64,000 nt of DNA from Azoarcus olearius (lineage in GTDB: Bacteria; Pseudomonadota; Gammaproteobacteria; Burkholderiales; Rhodocyclaceae): contig NZ_CP016210.1 of NCBI RefSeq assembly GCF_001682385.1, positions 3,968,001 through 4,032,000 on the forward strand. Reading direction: 5' to 3'. Shown piece after piece: positions 1-7,048 of this stretch. The notes below the pieces were generated by a model. That model was not told the origin of the DNA. It saw only the letters and a list, made by a program, of their open reading frames with translations, and made no database searches. How positions within the stretch are numbered: the stretch's first letter is position 1; each line of letters opens with the position of its first letter. Made by a program: the position numbers and the translations under genes.

Positions 1-945
1 GTGGGCCTCGGCCCCGGCAGCCACGACCACCTCACCGCGCGCGCCCGCGCCGCCATCGCCGAAGCCGACACGGTGATCGGCTACGTCACCTACATCCGCC
101 TGGTGGCCGACCTGCTGGAAGGCAAGGAAGTCATCAAGAAGTCGATGACCGAAGAACTCGACCGCGCCATCGAGGCGCTGGACCGCGCCCGCCAGGGCAG
201 GAAGGTGGCACTGGTGTCCTCGGGCGACGCCGGGGTGTACGGCATGGCCGGGCCGACCTTCGAGGTGCTGTTCCAGGCCGGCTGGACGCCCGACTCGGAG
301 ATCGAGGTGGAGATCGTTCCCGGCGCTTCGGCCTTGAACACCTGCGCCGCCTTGGTCGGCGCGCCGCTCACCCACGACTTCTGCGCGATCTCGCTGTCCG
401 ACCTGCTCACGCCCTGGCCGGTGATCGCGCGCCGGCTCGACGCCGCCGCCGCGTCGGACTTCGTCACCGCGCTCTACAACCCCAAGAGCGGCCGCCGCAC
501 GCGCCAGATCGTCGAAGCGCAGCGCCTCTTCCTGCGCCACCGCGACGCAGATACGCCGGTCGCCATCGTCAAGTCCGCCTACCGGCCCAAGCAGCGCATC
601 GAGTTCAGCACGCTGGCGAAAATGACCGAGTGCGACATCGGCATGCTCACCACGGTGCTGATCGGCAACAGCAGCACCTTCGTGCGCGACGGCCTGATGG
701 TCACCCCACGCGGCTACGCCAACAAGTACGACGTCGCCGGCGACGGCGCCGCGCGCAGCGGCGAACAGGCCGGACGTTCGCTCTCCACCGGCCTCAATGG
801 CTGGCTGGAAACCCTCCGCAGCAGCGGCGAAACCCCGGCCCAACTGGCCGCGCGCTACCGCCTGCCGCTGGACTACATCGTCGCCACCCTGGCCGAAGGG
901 CCGGAAGCCGAGGCTGAAGACAGCGTCGAGGAGCCGGCGGCATGA
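1..945 (+). CDS. cobJ: Precorrin-3B C17-methyltransferase CobJ, 5' end cut by window edge
   Basis: This enzyme transfers a methyl group from SAM to C17 of precorrin-3B and drives ring contraction in aerobic cobalamin synthesis. The 314 visible residues begin inside the SAM-binding glycine loop (GLGPGS) of the tetrapyrrole methylase fold. That loop normally lies about ten residues into the protein, so the GTG at base 1 is probably an internal codon and the gene starts upstream. Other family marks are SSGDAGVYGMAG (about residues 73-84), the VPGASALN segment near 106 and YNPKSGRR near 158. The C-terminal tail of about 50 residues is Ala/Glu-rich and poorly conserved. The stop overlaps the next gene by four bases (ATGA), which suggests coupled translation. 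Confidence 0.93.
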   Translation: MGLGPGSHDHLTARARAAIAEADTVIGYVTYIRLVADLLEGKEVIKKSMTEELDRAIEALDRARQGRKVALVSSGDAGVYGMAGPTFEVLFQAGWTPDSEIEVEIVPGASALNTCAALVGAPLTHDFCAISLSDLLTPWPVIARRLDAAAASDFVTALYNPKSGRRTRQIVEAQRLFLRHRDADTPVAIVKSAYRPKQRIEFSTLAKMTECDIGMLTTVLIGNSSTFVRDGLMVTPRGYANKYDVAGDGAARSGEQAGRSLSTGLNGWLETLRSSGETPAQLAARYRLPLDYIVATLAEGPEAEAEDSVEEPAA

Positions 946-1334
946 GCACCTCCCCCGCGGCCGACAGCGGCGTGCCGGCCACCGAGATCGTCAAACCCAA
1001 ACTTGGCCACTACCGCCGCCACCTGCTGGTGTGCACCGGCCCGCGCTGCAGCGCGGACGGCGAGGCGCAGGCGCTGTTCGACAGCCTCGGCCCTACCTTC
1101 AAGGCTGCCGGGCTGGACCAGGGCGAACTGCGCGTGAAGCGCACCCGGGTATCCTGCTTCGCCGCCTGCAAGGGCGGGCCCATCCTGTGCGTGCAACCGG
1201 ACGGCGTGTGGTACTACAACGTCACGCCCGAGAACATGCAGCGCATCGTGGATCGGCATCTGGTGGGGGGTGAGGTGGTGGAGGAACTGGTATTTCACCG
1301 GGGGCCGGGGCTGGGGGATGGCGGCGAGGGTTGA
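942..1334 (+). CDS. Thioredoxin-like [2Fe-2S] ferredoxin in cob operon
   Basis: This is a 130-residue soluble protein with four cysteines spaced as in thioredoxin-fold [2Fe-2S] ferredoxins: C31 and C36 in VCTGPRC, and C72 and C76 in SCFAACKGGP. Small proteins of this family often sit in cobalamin operons (CbiW or (2Fe-2S) ferredoxin-domain annotations), where they are presumed to supply electrons. The exact partner is not established. The start overlaps the cobJ stop (ATGA at 942). The last 20 or so residues are Gly-rich and probably disordered. Its role in corrin chemistry is inferred from position; the cluster itself is read from the cysteines. Confidence 0.82.
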   Translation: MSTSPAADSGVPATEIVKPKLGHYRRHLLVCTGPRCSADGEAQALFDSLGPTFKAAGLDQGELRVKRTRVSCFAACKGGPILCVQPDGVWYYNVTPENMQRIVDRHLVGGEVVEELVFHRGPGLGDGGEG

Positions 1335-1411
1335 GCGGTCGGCTTGTTTACCTGCGGTCGGCGACTGGTGTTTCAGCCAACGCTGGTTTCCGTCAGTCAT
1401 ACCGCAGCGCA

Positions 1412-1652
1412 GTTTTTCCCCCTCCCCTTCAAGGGGGCGTAGACGGGGTTTCGCGGAGCACCGCTCTTCGCCGCCGGAGCGGCGGAGCGACGCGGAGACT
1501 CCATTGGGGTGGGGATGGGTTTAGTAAGCGCCGGAAGCCAAACCCCATCCCCCTCCTAAGTAGTCTCGGCTCCGCCTCACCGCTCCGCAGGCGGCGAGCA
1601 GTGCTCGCCGAAACCCCTGCTACGCCCCCCTTGAAGGGGGAGGGACAAAGCC
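1412..1652. repeat. Large imperfect inverted repeat (about 240 bp), intergenic
   Basis: The gap between the [2Fe-2S] gene and the next gene (1335-1674) is mostly one long palindrome. The left arm (about 1412-1522) reads CCCCTCCCCTTCAAGGGGGC, then a GGGGTTTCGCGGAGCAC block, a GGCGGAGCG block and finally GGGGATGGGTTT. The right arm (about 1537-1652) contains the reverse complement of each block in mirror order. The arms are roughly 80 percent identical by eye, around a spacer of about 15 bases. A short open frame across it (1331-1678) looks like a by-product. It resembles a miniature, REP-like or decayed mobile repeat. No transposase is present. Confidence 0.8.
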
Positions 1653-1674
1653 ATCTCTCGTTGAGGGGGGAGGA

Positions 1675-2184
1675 CTAGCCCCTCGCCTCCCGACCCCGCG
1701 TACCGACCCGGTCACCGCTCGCAAACCCTGCCTGCACATAGCGCACCGCCAGCCGCCCCTTCACCAGATACGCCGCCCGCGCAGGCTCCACCGGCCGGGA
1801 CGCGCTTACGCCATCCACCGGGCGGCCCCCGCCAACACTCACCGCCGGCATACCCATCACCCAATCACCCACCCTCACCCACCACGGCCGCGGCACCTCC
1901 ACCAGACACTGCCCGGCCCGGTCCATCGCCCACAGCGCCACCGTGGCTGCTCCCGACAACACATGGCTGTCGCCTTCGGCCAGCACCACCCGGCGCAGCG
2001 GCCAGCCGCCGTCCAGCCACACGCCATCCGCATCCCGGTAGGCCACCGTCACGCCACCGCCGACTGCGACGATGCGGGTGCCGGCGCGGCATTCCAGCTC
2101 TGTCGCACTATCCCGCGACAGCGCCACCAGCGCGGCGTTGGAAGCGGCGGGACGACGTGCGAAGCGGCGTTCGAAGGCAGACAT
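1675..2184 (-). CDS. Small hypothetical protein, possibly DUF2917-like
   Basis: This is a 169-residue protein with no signal peptide or membrane segment. The ATG at 2184 is chosen because AGGAG lies eight bases upstream; an in-frame ATG at 2265 has no such site. The core (about residues 30-90) has a short beta-rich pattern with RAGTRI, a Tyr-Arg-Asp-Ala-Asp stretch and GDSHVLSGAA. This resembles DUF2917, a single-domain beta protein of unknown function. It is divergent from the MocR regulator at 2369, an arrangement I recall for DUF2917 genes elsewhere, so the pair may be regulator and target. The stop lies 23 bases beyond the large palindrome. The family call is tentative; the gene itself is likely. 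Confidence 0.6.
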   Translation of the reverse strand: MSAFERRFARRPAASNAALVALSRDSATELECRAGTRIVAVGGGVTVAYRDADGVWLDGGWPLRRVVLAEGDSHVLSGAATVALWAMDRAGQCLVEVPRPWWVRVGDWVMGMPAVSVGGGRPVDGVSASRPVEPARAAYLVKGRLAVRYVQAGFASGDRVGTRGREARG

Positions 2185-2368
2185 GGCGGGCTCCTGTTCC
2201 GGGCGCGGCCCGGTGTGATCGACGTGCCGCCAGACTAGGTTTCGCCCGCCGGGCGCAACAGGCACAGCCCACTACAATGTGAAGCGCAACAGACACGGAA
2301 TCACCGCCGCTGTTGCGGCCCGTTTCGCCCCGCTCTGTATCTGTCGCCGCACGCGCCGCGGCGCCATC

Positions 2369-3883
2369 ATGGTGTTCATGGACTTGTCGCCCCCGCCCGC
2401 GCCGCCCGCCTCCGCCCAGCCGCTGTACAGACAGCTGGCCGCCGGTTATCGCACCGCGATCGAGGACGGCACGCTGCGCCCCGGCGACCGCATGCCCTCG
2501 GTGCGGGCGCTGATGCAGCGCCACGCGGTCAGCCTGTCCACCGCGCTGCAGCTCTGCCGCCACCTGGAGGACGAGGGCTGGCTGGAGGCGCGGCCGCGCT
2601 CCGGCTACTTCGTGCGCCGCCGCCTGCGCGCGATAGCGCCCGTCGCCGAACCGGACGCCGCCGGCAGGCCCGACCCCGCCGCCTTTGTCGGCATCCACGC
2701 CACGGTGTCGGCGATCGTCGCCGAAGGCCTGCGCTGCCCGGATGCGCTCAACCTCGGCGGCGCCAGCGCCGCGCCCGAGCACTACCCCACCGAGGCGCTG
2801 AAGAACGCCGCATTGCGCGCACTGCGGCGCAACCCGGAACTGCTCACCACGCCCGGCTCGCCCAACGGCAACCCGGCCTTCCGCGCGGTGCTCGCGCGCC
2901 GCGCGCTGGAAGCCGGCATCCGCGTCACCGCGGACGAGGTCACCGTCACCCACGGCGGCATCGAGGCGGTGAACCTGGCGCTGCGCGCGGTCGCCAATCC
3001 CGGCGACACGGTGGCGGTGGAATCGCCCACCTTCTTCGGCCTGCTGCAGGTGCTGGAAAGCCTGGGCATGCGCGCGCTGGAAATCCCCACCAGCCCGAGC
3101 AGCGGCATCTCGGTGGAAGCGCTGGAGCTGGCGATCGAGAGCTACGGCGACATCAAGGCGGTGGTGGTCGTGCCCAACCTCCAGAACCCGCTCGGCGCGA
3201 TCATGCCGGACAGCCGCAAGGCCGCGCTGGTGGCGCTGTGCGAGCGCAACGGCATTGCGCTGATCGAGGACGACCCCTACCGCGAGATGCACAGCCGGGC
3301 GACGCCGCCGAAGGCGCTGAAGGCCTGGGACCGCAGCGGCAACGTGATCCACTGCGCCTCGCTCAACAAGGTGCTCGCCCCCGGCATGCGGCTGGGCTGG
3401 ATGGCGGCGGGGCGCTGGCAGGCGCGGGTGGCGATGCTGAAGTTTGCGCAAAGCCGCCACAACGAGGAATGGTCGCAGCTCGCCGCTGCCGAGTTCATGG
3501 CCACCAGCGCCTACGACCGTCATCTGCAGCGCCTGCGCGAACACCTGCGCGAGCAGCGCGAACGCATGGCCGACGCGGTCGCCGCGAGCTTTCCCGCCAC
3601 CACCCGGCTGAGTGTGCCGGACGGCGGGGCGATGCTGTGGATCGAGCTGCCGGGCCAGCTATCGTCGCGGCGCCTGTTCGAACACGCCCTGGCGGCCGGC
3701 ATCCGCATCGCGCCGGGCACGATGTTCTCCAACTCGGCGCGTTTCGATCACTTCATCCGCCTGGGTTGCGGTCTGCCCTTCACCCCCGCGCTGGCGGCGG
3801 CACTGCAGCGCCTAGGCGGCCTTGCGCATGCGCTGGCGGCCGAAGCGGGCGACAACGCAGCCCGGGCTGCGGCGGCGGGCTGA
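2369..3883 (+). CDS. MocR-type regulator: GntR HTH fused to PLP aminotransferase fold
   Basis: This is a 504-residue MocR/PdxR-class transcription factor. An N-terminal GntR winged helix (about residues 15-85, with PLYRQLA, PGDRMPSVRALM and GYFVRR) is joined to a class I aminotransferase fold (about 110-490). The Schiff-base lysine is K334 in SLNKVLAPGMRLGW, and NLQNPLG and DDPYRE are also present. Such proteins usually bind PLP as a sensor rather than act as enzymes. The frame is open back to 2279. The ATG at 2369 is preferred because the upstream residues are unlike the family, and MDLSPP at 2378 is an alternative. The target is unknown; the divergent gene at 2184 is the obvious candidate. 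Confidence 0.88.
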   Translation: MVFMDLSPPPAPPASAQPLYRQLAAGYRTAIEDGTLRPGDRMPSVRALMQRHAVSLSTALQLCRHLEDEGWLEARPRSGYFVRRRLRAIAPVAEPDAAGRPDPAAFVGIHATVSAIVAEGLRCPDALNLGGASAAPEHYPTEALKNAALRALRRNPELLTTPGSPNGNPAFRAVLARRALEAGIRVTADEVTVTHGGIEAVNLALRAVANPGDTVAVESPTFFGLLQVLESLGMRALEIPTSPSSGISVEALELAIESYGDIKAVVVVPNLQNPLGAIMPDSRKAALVALCERNGIALIEDDPYREMHSRATPPKALKAWDRSGNVIHCASLNKVLAPGMRLGWMAAGRWQARVAMLKFAQSRHNEEWSQLAAAEFMATSAYDRHLQRLREHLREQRERMADAVAASFPATTRLSVPDGGAMLWIELPGQLSSRRLFEHALAAGIRIAPGTMFSNSARFDHFIRLGCGLPFTPALAAALQRLGGLAHALAAEAGDNAARAAAAG

Positions 3884-3989
3884 GCCGGCCCACGGTCGGA
3901 ACGCCGGCTTCGTTCGGCGATATCGCGAGACTCACGCACGCGCCGCGGAGCGCTGCTCCGCAAGCCTTGCGTGGCTTCACCCCTGCGGG

Positions 3990-4799
3990 TCAGCGGCCTG
4001 CGCCGCGCTGGCGAACGAAATCCGCCACGCCCTGCTGGAACGCCGCTACCAACGCAGCGCGCGGCACGCCCCCGCCCGCGCTTGCATGCGCCATGACGAG
4101 CGCGGGATACACGCTGCGCTCCCCCTGCGCGACAAAGGGCAGCCAATCCAGCGAGCGCACCGCGACCGCATCGAAATCCAGCTTGTCGAGCAGGCTTTCG
4201 AAACGCGCCAGGCTGCCGATCGCCGGCACGCACAGCAACTGCCCGTCCGGCCGCAGCCAGCCGAAGAGCTGGCGCAGCAGCGCCGGATCGACATCCGGCT
4301 CGATCAGCCCCTGCGTATCCACGATGGTGTCGAAAGGCGGATCGGCGACGTAGCGCCGGGCATCGGTGGCGGCGTAGCGCAGATTGCCCAGCCCCAGCCG
4401 GGTGGCAAAACGCCGTGCCTGTTCGATGCTGGACGGCGAGACGTCGATACCCCATACCTCGGCCCCGGGCCGGCAGCGCGCATACCAGCTGGTGAGGTAG
4501 CCGATGTTGCAGCCCAGGTCGAGGATGCGCTCCCCGCCCAGCCGGGCGGCGACGAACTCGCCGGTGACGCGGATCGCGTCCGCCTTGCCGGCATGGATCA
4601 AGGGGGCGAGGTCCGGCCGCGCGATGAACTCGTAGAAGGCGAGCACGTCCGCAGGCCGGGGCCGCGCGCGGTCGACCGCCTTGCCGAGTTGCGCGAGACG
4701 TTTGGCATCCCGTGGCGCGAGCGCCGCCATCGGTGCCGGACGGATGCCGAAAACGGCCAGATGATCGGAAAGCGTGGGCAGGGCGGAGGTGTCGGTCAT
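3990..4799 (-). CDS. Class I SAM-dependent methyltransferase, substrate unknown
   Basis: This is a 269-residue soluble protein with a Rossmann-type methyltransferase core. Motif I is ILDLGCNIGYLTSWY and motif II is VWGIDVSPSSIEQAR; a later acidic strand reads FDTIVDTQGL. The N-terminal 90 or so residues are helical and specific to this protein. The LGCNIGYLT form resembles CmoB-like methyltransferases, but nothing here fixes the substrate. The start at 4799 (MTDTSALP) gives a normal length; an upstream ATG at 4874 would add 25 low-complexity residues. No clear Shine-Dalgarno is seen before either start. The next gene upstream on this strand (GST) ends at 4875, so the two could be co-transcribed. 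Confidence 0.8.
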   Translation of the reverse strand: MTDTSALPTLSDHLAVFGIRPAPMAALAPRDAKRLAQLGKAVDRARPRPADVLAFYEFIARPDLAPLIHAGKADAIRVTGEFVAARLGGERILDLGCNIGYLTSWYARCRPGAEVWGIDVSPSSIEQARRFATRLGLGNLRYAATDARRYVADPPFDTIVDTQGLIEPDVDPALLRQLFGWLRPDGQLLCVPAIGSLARFESLLDKLDFDAVAVRSLDWLPFVAQGERSVYPALVMAHASAGGGVPRAALVAAFQQGVADFVRQRGAGR

Positions 4800-4874
4800 G
4801 GCGAGGAGAGGTGACGCGGGCGCAGCCCGGTGCCCGTCGCGGGCGGCCGCATTGTAAACGGCCTCCGCCGGCAT

Positions 4875-5750
4875 TCAGCCCCGGGAGGCGTCCAGCTTGT
4901 CCTGCGTGCGCAGGTCGAAATCGCTGGCGGCGTGGCGTTCGTGCAACTGCCCCGCGGGATCGCCCCAGGTGCGGTTCACCATGCGGCCGCGCGCCACCGC
5001 AGGCCGCAGCGCCACTTCGTCCGCCCAGCGCAGCAGGTTGCGGTAGTGCTGTGCATCCAGGAACTCGGCGGCACCGTACACCTCGTTGCGCACCAGCGCG
5101 CCATACCAGGGCCAGATGGCGATGTCGGCAATGGTGTAGGCGTCGCCCGCGACGTAGCGGTGTCGCGCAAGCTGGCGGTCGAGCACGTCGAGCTGGCGCT
5201 TGGTCTCCATCGCGTAGCGGTTGATCGGGTATTCGTACTTCTCCGGCGCATACACGTAGAAGTGGCCGAAACCGCCGCCGACGAAGGGCGCGCTGCCCAT
5301 CTGCCAGAACAGCCACGACAGGCACTCGGTGCGCTGGGCGAGGTCGCGCGGCAGGAAGGCGCCGAACTTTTCCGCGAGGTGGAGCAGGATGGCGCCGGAT
5401 TCGAACACGCGCAGCGGCGGATCGAGGCTGCGATCGACCAGCGCCGGAATCTTGGAATTGGGATTGACCGCGACGAAGCCGCTGCCGAACTGGTCGCCGT
5501 CGTTGATCCGGATCGGCCAGGCGTCGTACTCGGCGCCCGCATAGCCGGCGGCCAGCAGCTCCTCCAGCAGGATGGTGACCTTGGCGCCGTTGGGGGTGGC
5601 GAGCGAGTAGAGCTGCAGCGGATGCTGCCCCACCGGCAAGGCGCGCTCGTGGGTGGAGCCGGCCACCGGACGGTTGATCGACGCAAAGCTGCCGCCGCTG
5701 GGCGCCTCCCAGGTCCACACCTTGGGGGGCGTATAGCTTGGATTGCTCAT
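4875..5750 (-). CDS. yghU: YghU-type glutathione S-transferase / disulfide-bond oxidoreductase
   Basis: This is a 291-residue member of the nu-class GST family (YghU/YfcG), which binds glutathione and has disulfide-bond reductase activity in E. coli. The N-terminal extension is typical (TPPKVWTWE, then GGSFASINRP and LPVGQHPLQLYS). The thioredoxin-like half includes TPNGAKVTILLEE and NPNSKIPALVD followed by FESGAILLHLAEK. The helical half has a YTIADIAIWPW motif. The ATG at 5750 is preceded by GAGGAG at proper spacing. It lies head to tail with the methyltransferase gene and is separated from the PEP-CTERM gene by a terminator. Homology is clear; the physiological substrate is not known. Confidence 0.92.
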   Translation of the reverse strand: MSNPSYTPPKVWTWEAPSGGSFASINRPVAGSTHERALPVGQHPLQLYSLATPNGAKVTILLEELLAAGYAGAEYDAWPIRINDGDQFGSGFVAVNPNSKIPALVDRSLDPPLRVFESGAILLHLAEKFGAFLPRDLAQRTECLSWLFWQMGSAPFVGGGFGHFYVYAPEKYEYPINRYAMETKRQLDVLDRQLARHRYVAGDAYTIADIAIWPWYGALVRNEVYGAAEFLDAQHYRNLLRWADEVALRPAVARGRMVNRTWGDPAGQLHERHAASDFDLRTQDKLDASRG

Positions 5751-5825
5751 CGTTGGCTCCTCGTCAGGGGTCGGCAGCGGTCGTCTGCCGCCGCTTCGTC
5801 CCGCAAGTATCGCCCAGCCAAAAGA

Positions 5826-5853
5826 AAAACGGCCTCCGCAGGGAGGCCGTTTT
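5826..5853 (-). terminator. Rho-independent terminator after PEP-CTERM gene
   Basis: A perfect hairpin has arms of 12 bases (AAAACGGCCTCC and its complement) around a four-base loop, with T runs on both strands. It lies just downstream of the stop at 5875 on the minus strand. It would end transcription of the PEP-CTERM gene and insulate the yghU gene that follows on the same strand. Confidence 0.88.
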
Positions 5854-5874
5854 GCAGCGATGCCGGAAACGCGA

Positions 5875-6750
5875 TCAGGCGCGCTTGCGACGGGCGAAAG
5901 CGAGGCCGAGCGTGGCAAGGCCGAGCAGGCCGAGCGCACCGGGTTCCGGCACCGTGGTGATGCCGAAGGACGGGTCGCGCGCCCACAGGCTGACGTGCGA
6001 CAGCCCCTTGCCCAGCGTCTTCGAGATGTCGAAGGTGCCGCCGAAGTGCAGCGGGGTCATGTCGGCGGTCGGGTGCTCGATGCCGAACTGGGCCGCGGTG
6101 AAGTCGTAGGCGGCGAACGCGGTGGATTGCTTGAAGATCAGGGCGAACTGGTCGAAGTAGTTCTTGCCCAGGATGTCGAAAGCACGCTTCGCGACGTCCG
6201 GATCCGGGGTGAACGCCCAGGTGCCGGTGCCGTCGCCATTGCTCTTCACGGTGAAGAAGCTGGCCCAGACGATGCTGTCGTCACCGCCGATCAGCATCGG
6301 CTTGAAGGTGCCGGAGCCATCCTTCGCGAAGTCGATGCGGCCGAGCATGATCCAGCCCGGGTCGTCCACCTCGCCGTCCTTGTCGAGATCCGACAGCGGG
6401 TAGGTGTCGCTGATGAAGGCGCCGCCCGGGAACAGGACGCCGCCACCCTGGCCGCCCTGCTGAGGTGCGCCGTTGAGCAGGCCGTCGCCCGCGTAGCCGA
6501 GATTTCCGTCGGCCTCCTGGGACGGCTTCGGCATGTCGTTGCCCGCAAAACCGCCCGCGCAATCGAACGAGTTGATCGGCGAAGGCAGGTTGGGCTTGGT
6601 GATGTCCGAGGTGGTGTCGGTCGACAGCAGCACCGTGGTCACCTTCACGTCGCTGGTGCTACACGTGGTGAAGCCCGCATGCGCCGCGGAATACGGGAGG
6701 GCACCGAGCAGGGCGACGGTGGAGGCCATCGCGAGGAGCTTGTTTTTCAT
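5875..6750 (-). CDS. PEP-CTERM anchored exported protein
   Basis: This is a 291-residue exported protein. It has a signal peptide at residues 1 to about 25 (KNK, a hydrophobic stretch, then SAAHA). A classic PEP-CTERM tail closes it: VPEPGALG, a hydrophobic helix, and a basic end with ARRKRA. That tail marks proteins sorted by exosortase (EpsH) to the outside, often with exopolysaccharide. The body matches no domain I recognise. One stretch near residue 120, DLDKDGEVDD, resembles a calcium-binding EF-hand or dockerin-type loop. Two cysteines (about C30 and C64) could pair. An AGGAA site precedes the ATG, and a strong terminator follows at 5826-5853. No exosortase is in this window. Confidence 0.88.
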   Translation of the reverse strand: MKNKLLAMASTVALLGALPYSAAHAGFTTCSTSDVKVTTVLLSTDTTSDITKPNLPSPINSFDCAGGFAGNDMPKPSQEADGNLGYAGDGLLNGAPQQGGQGGGVLFPGGAFISDTYPLSDLDKDGEVDDPGWIMLGRIDFAKDGSGTFKPMLIGGDDSIVWASFFTVKSNGDGTGTWAFTPDPDVAKRAFDILGKNYFDQFALIFKQSTAFAAYDFTAAQFGIEHPTADMTPLHFGGTFDISKTLGKGLSHVSLWARDPSFGITTVPEPGALGLLGLATLGLAFARRKRA

Positions 6751-6883
6751 CTGACTATTTCCTGTGGTCCGTGACGTAGTTCTTCGTTTGCAGACTGGAC
6801 TTTGTGGTTATGCCGAAAGATATATGTCGAAGCTAAATCCGGGGTCACATAAAGCATCAACCGTGCCTGAATTTTTTTCTGCT

Positions 6884-6916
6884 TTGTAAGCAGACGCTTG
6901 CAAATTTTGCTTACAA
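6884..6916. promoter_or_regulatory. Inverted repeat TTGTAAGCA-N15-TGCTTACAA
   Basis: Perfect nine-base arms (6884-6892 and 6908-6916) flank a 15-base spacer in the divergent AT-richer gap between the PEP-CTERM gene and the CoA-transferase gene. A second short palindrome, AGTTGAG-GCT-CTCAACT, abuts it at 6916-6932. Either could be a protein binding site or an RNA hairpin. There is no T tract suitable for a terminator on the plus strand. Function is unassigned. Confidence 0.5.
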
Positions 6917-6969
6917 GTTGAGGCTCTCAACTGTAAAAAATGCCGACACAGGACGGCCGCGCTGCGCAG

Positions 6970-7002
6970 TCCATACGCGTTCGTATGGAAGCTACGTATA
7001 AT
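6970..7002 (+). promoter_or_regulatory. Putative promoter with overlapping operator for CoA-transferase gene
   Basis: A perfect palindrome, TCCATACG-CGTT-CGTATGGA (6970-6989), lies where the -35 element would be relative to a consensus -10 hexamer, TATAAT (6997-7002). The start codon follows at 7049 behind a strong AAGGAG site. The layout suggests repression, or ligand-dependent control, by a dimeric regulator. No regulator gene is adjacent. The promoter assignment is inferred from spacing only. Confidence 0.5.
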
Positions 7003-7048
7003 CCTTATCCGGAGATACACAACATCTATAAGCAAGGAGAGGAAGAGG

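Noticed and set aside
1331-1678. A short plus-strand frame through the large palindrome
   Set aside because: It exists only because of the repeat's composition; there is no ribosome site and no family-like sequence.
2108-3544. A 478-codon minus-strand frame against the MocR gene
   Set aside because: The His/Arg-rich composition and complete overlap with a good GntR-aminotransferase gene make it an artefact.
3884-3989. A small gene in the gap between MocR and the methyltransferase
   Set aside because: The 106 bases have no start with a ribosome site and no recognisable structure.
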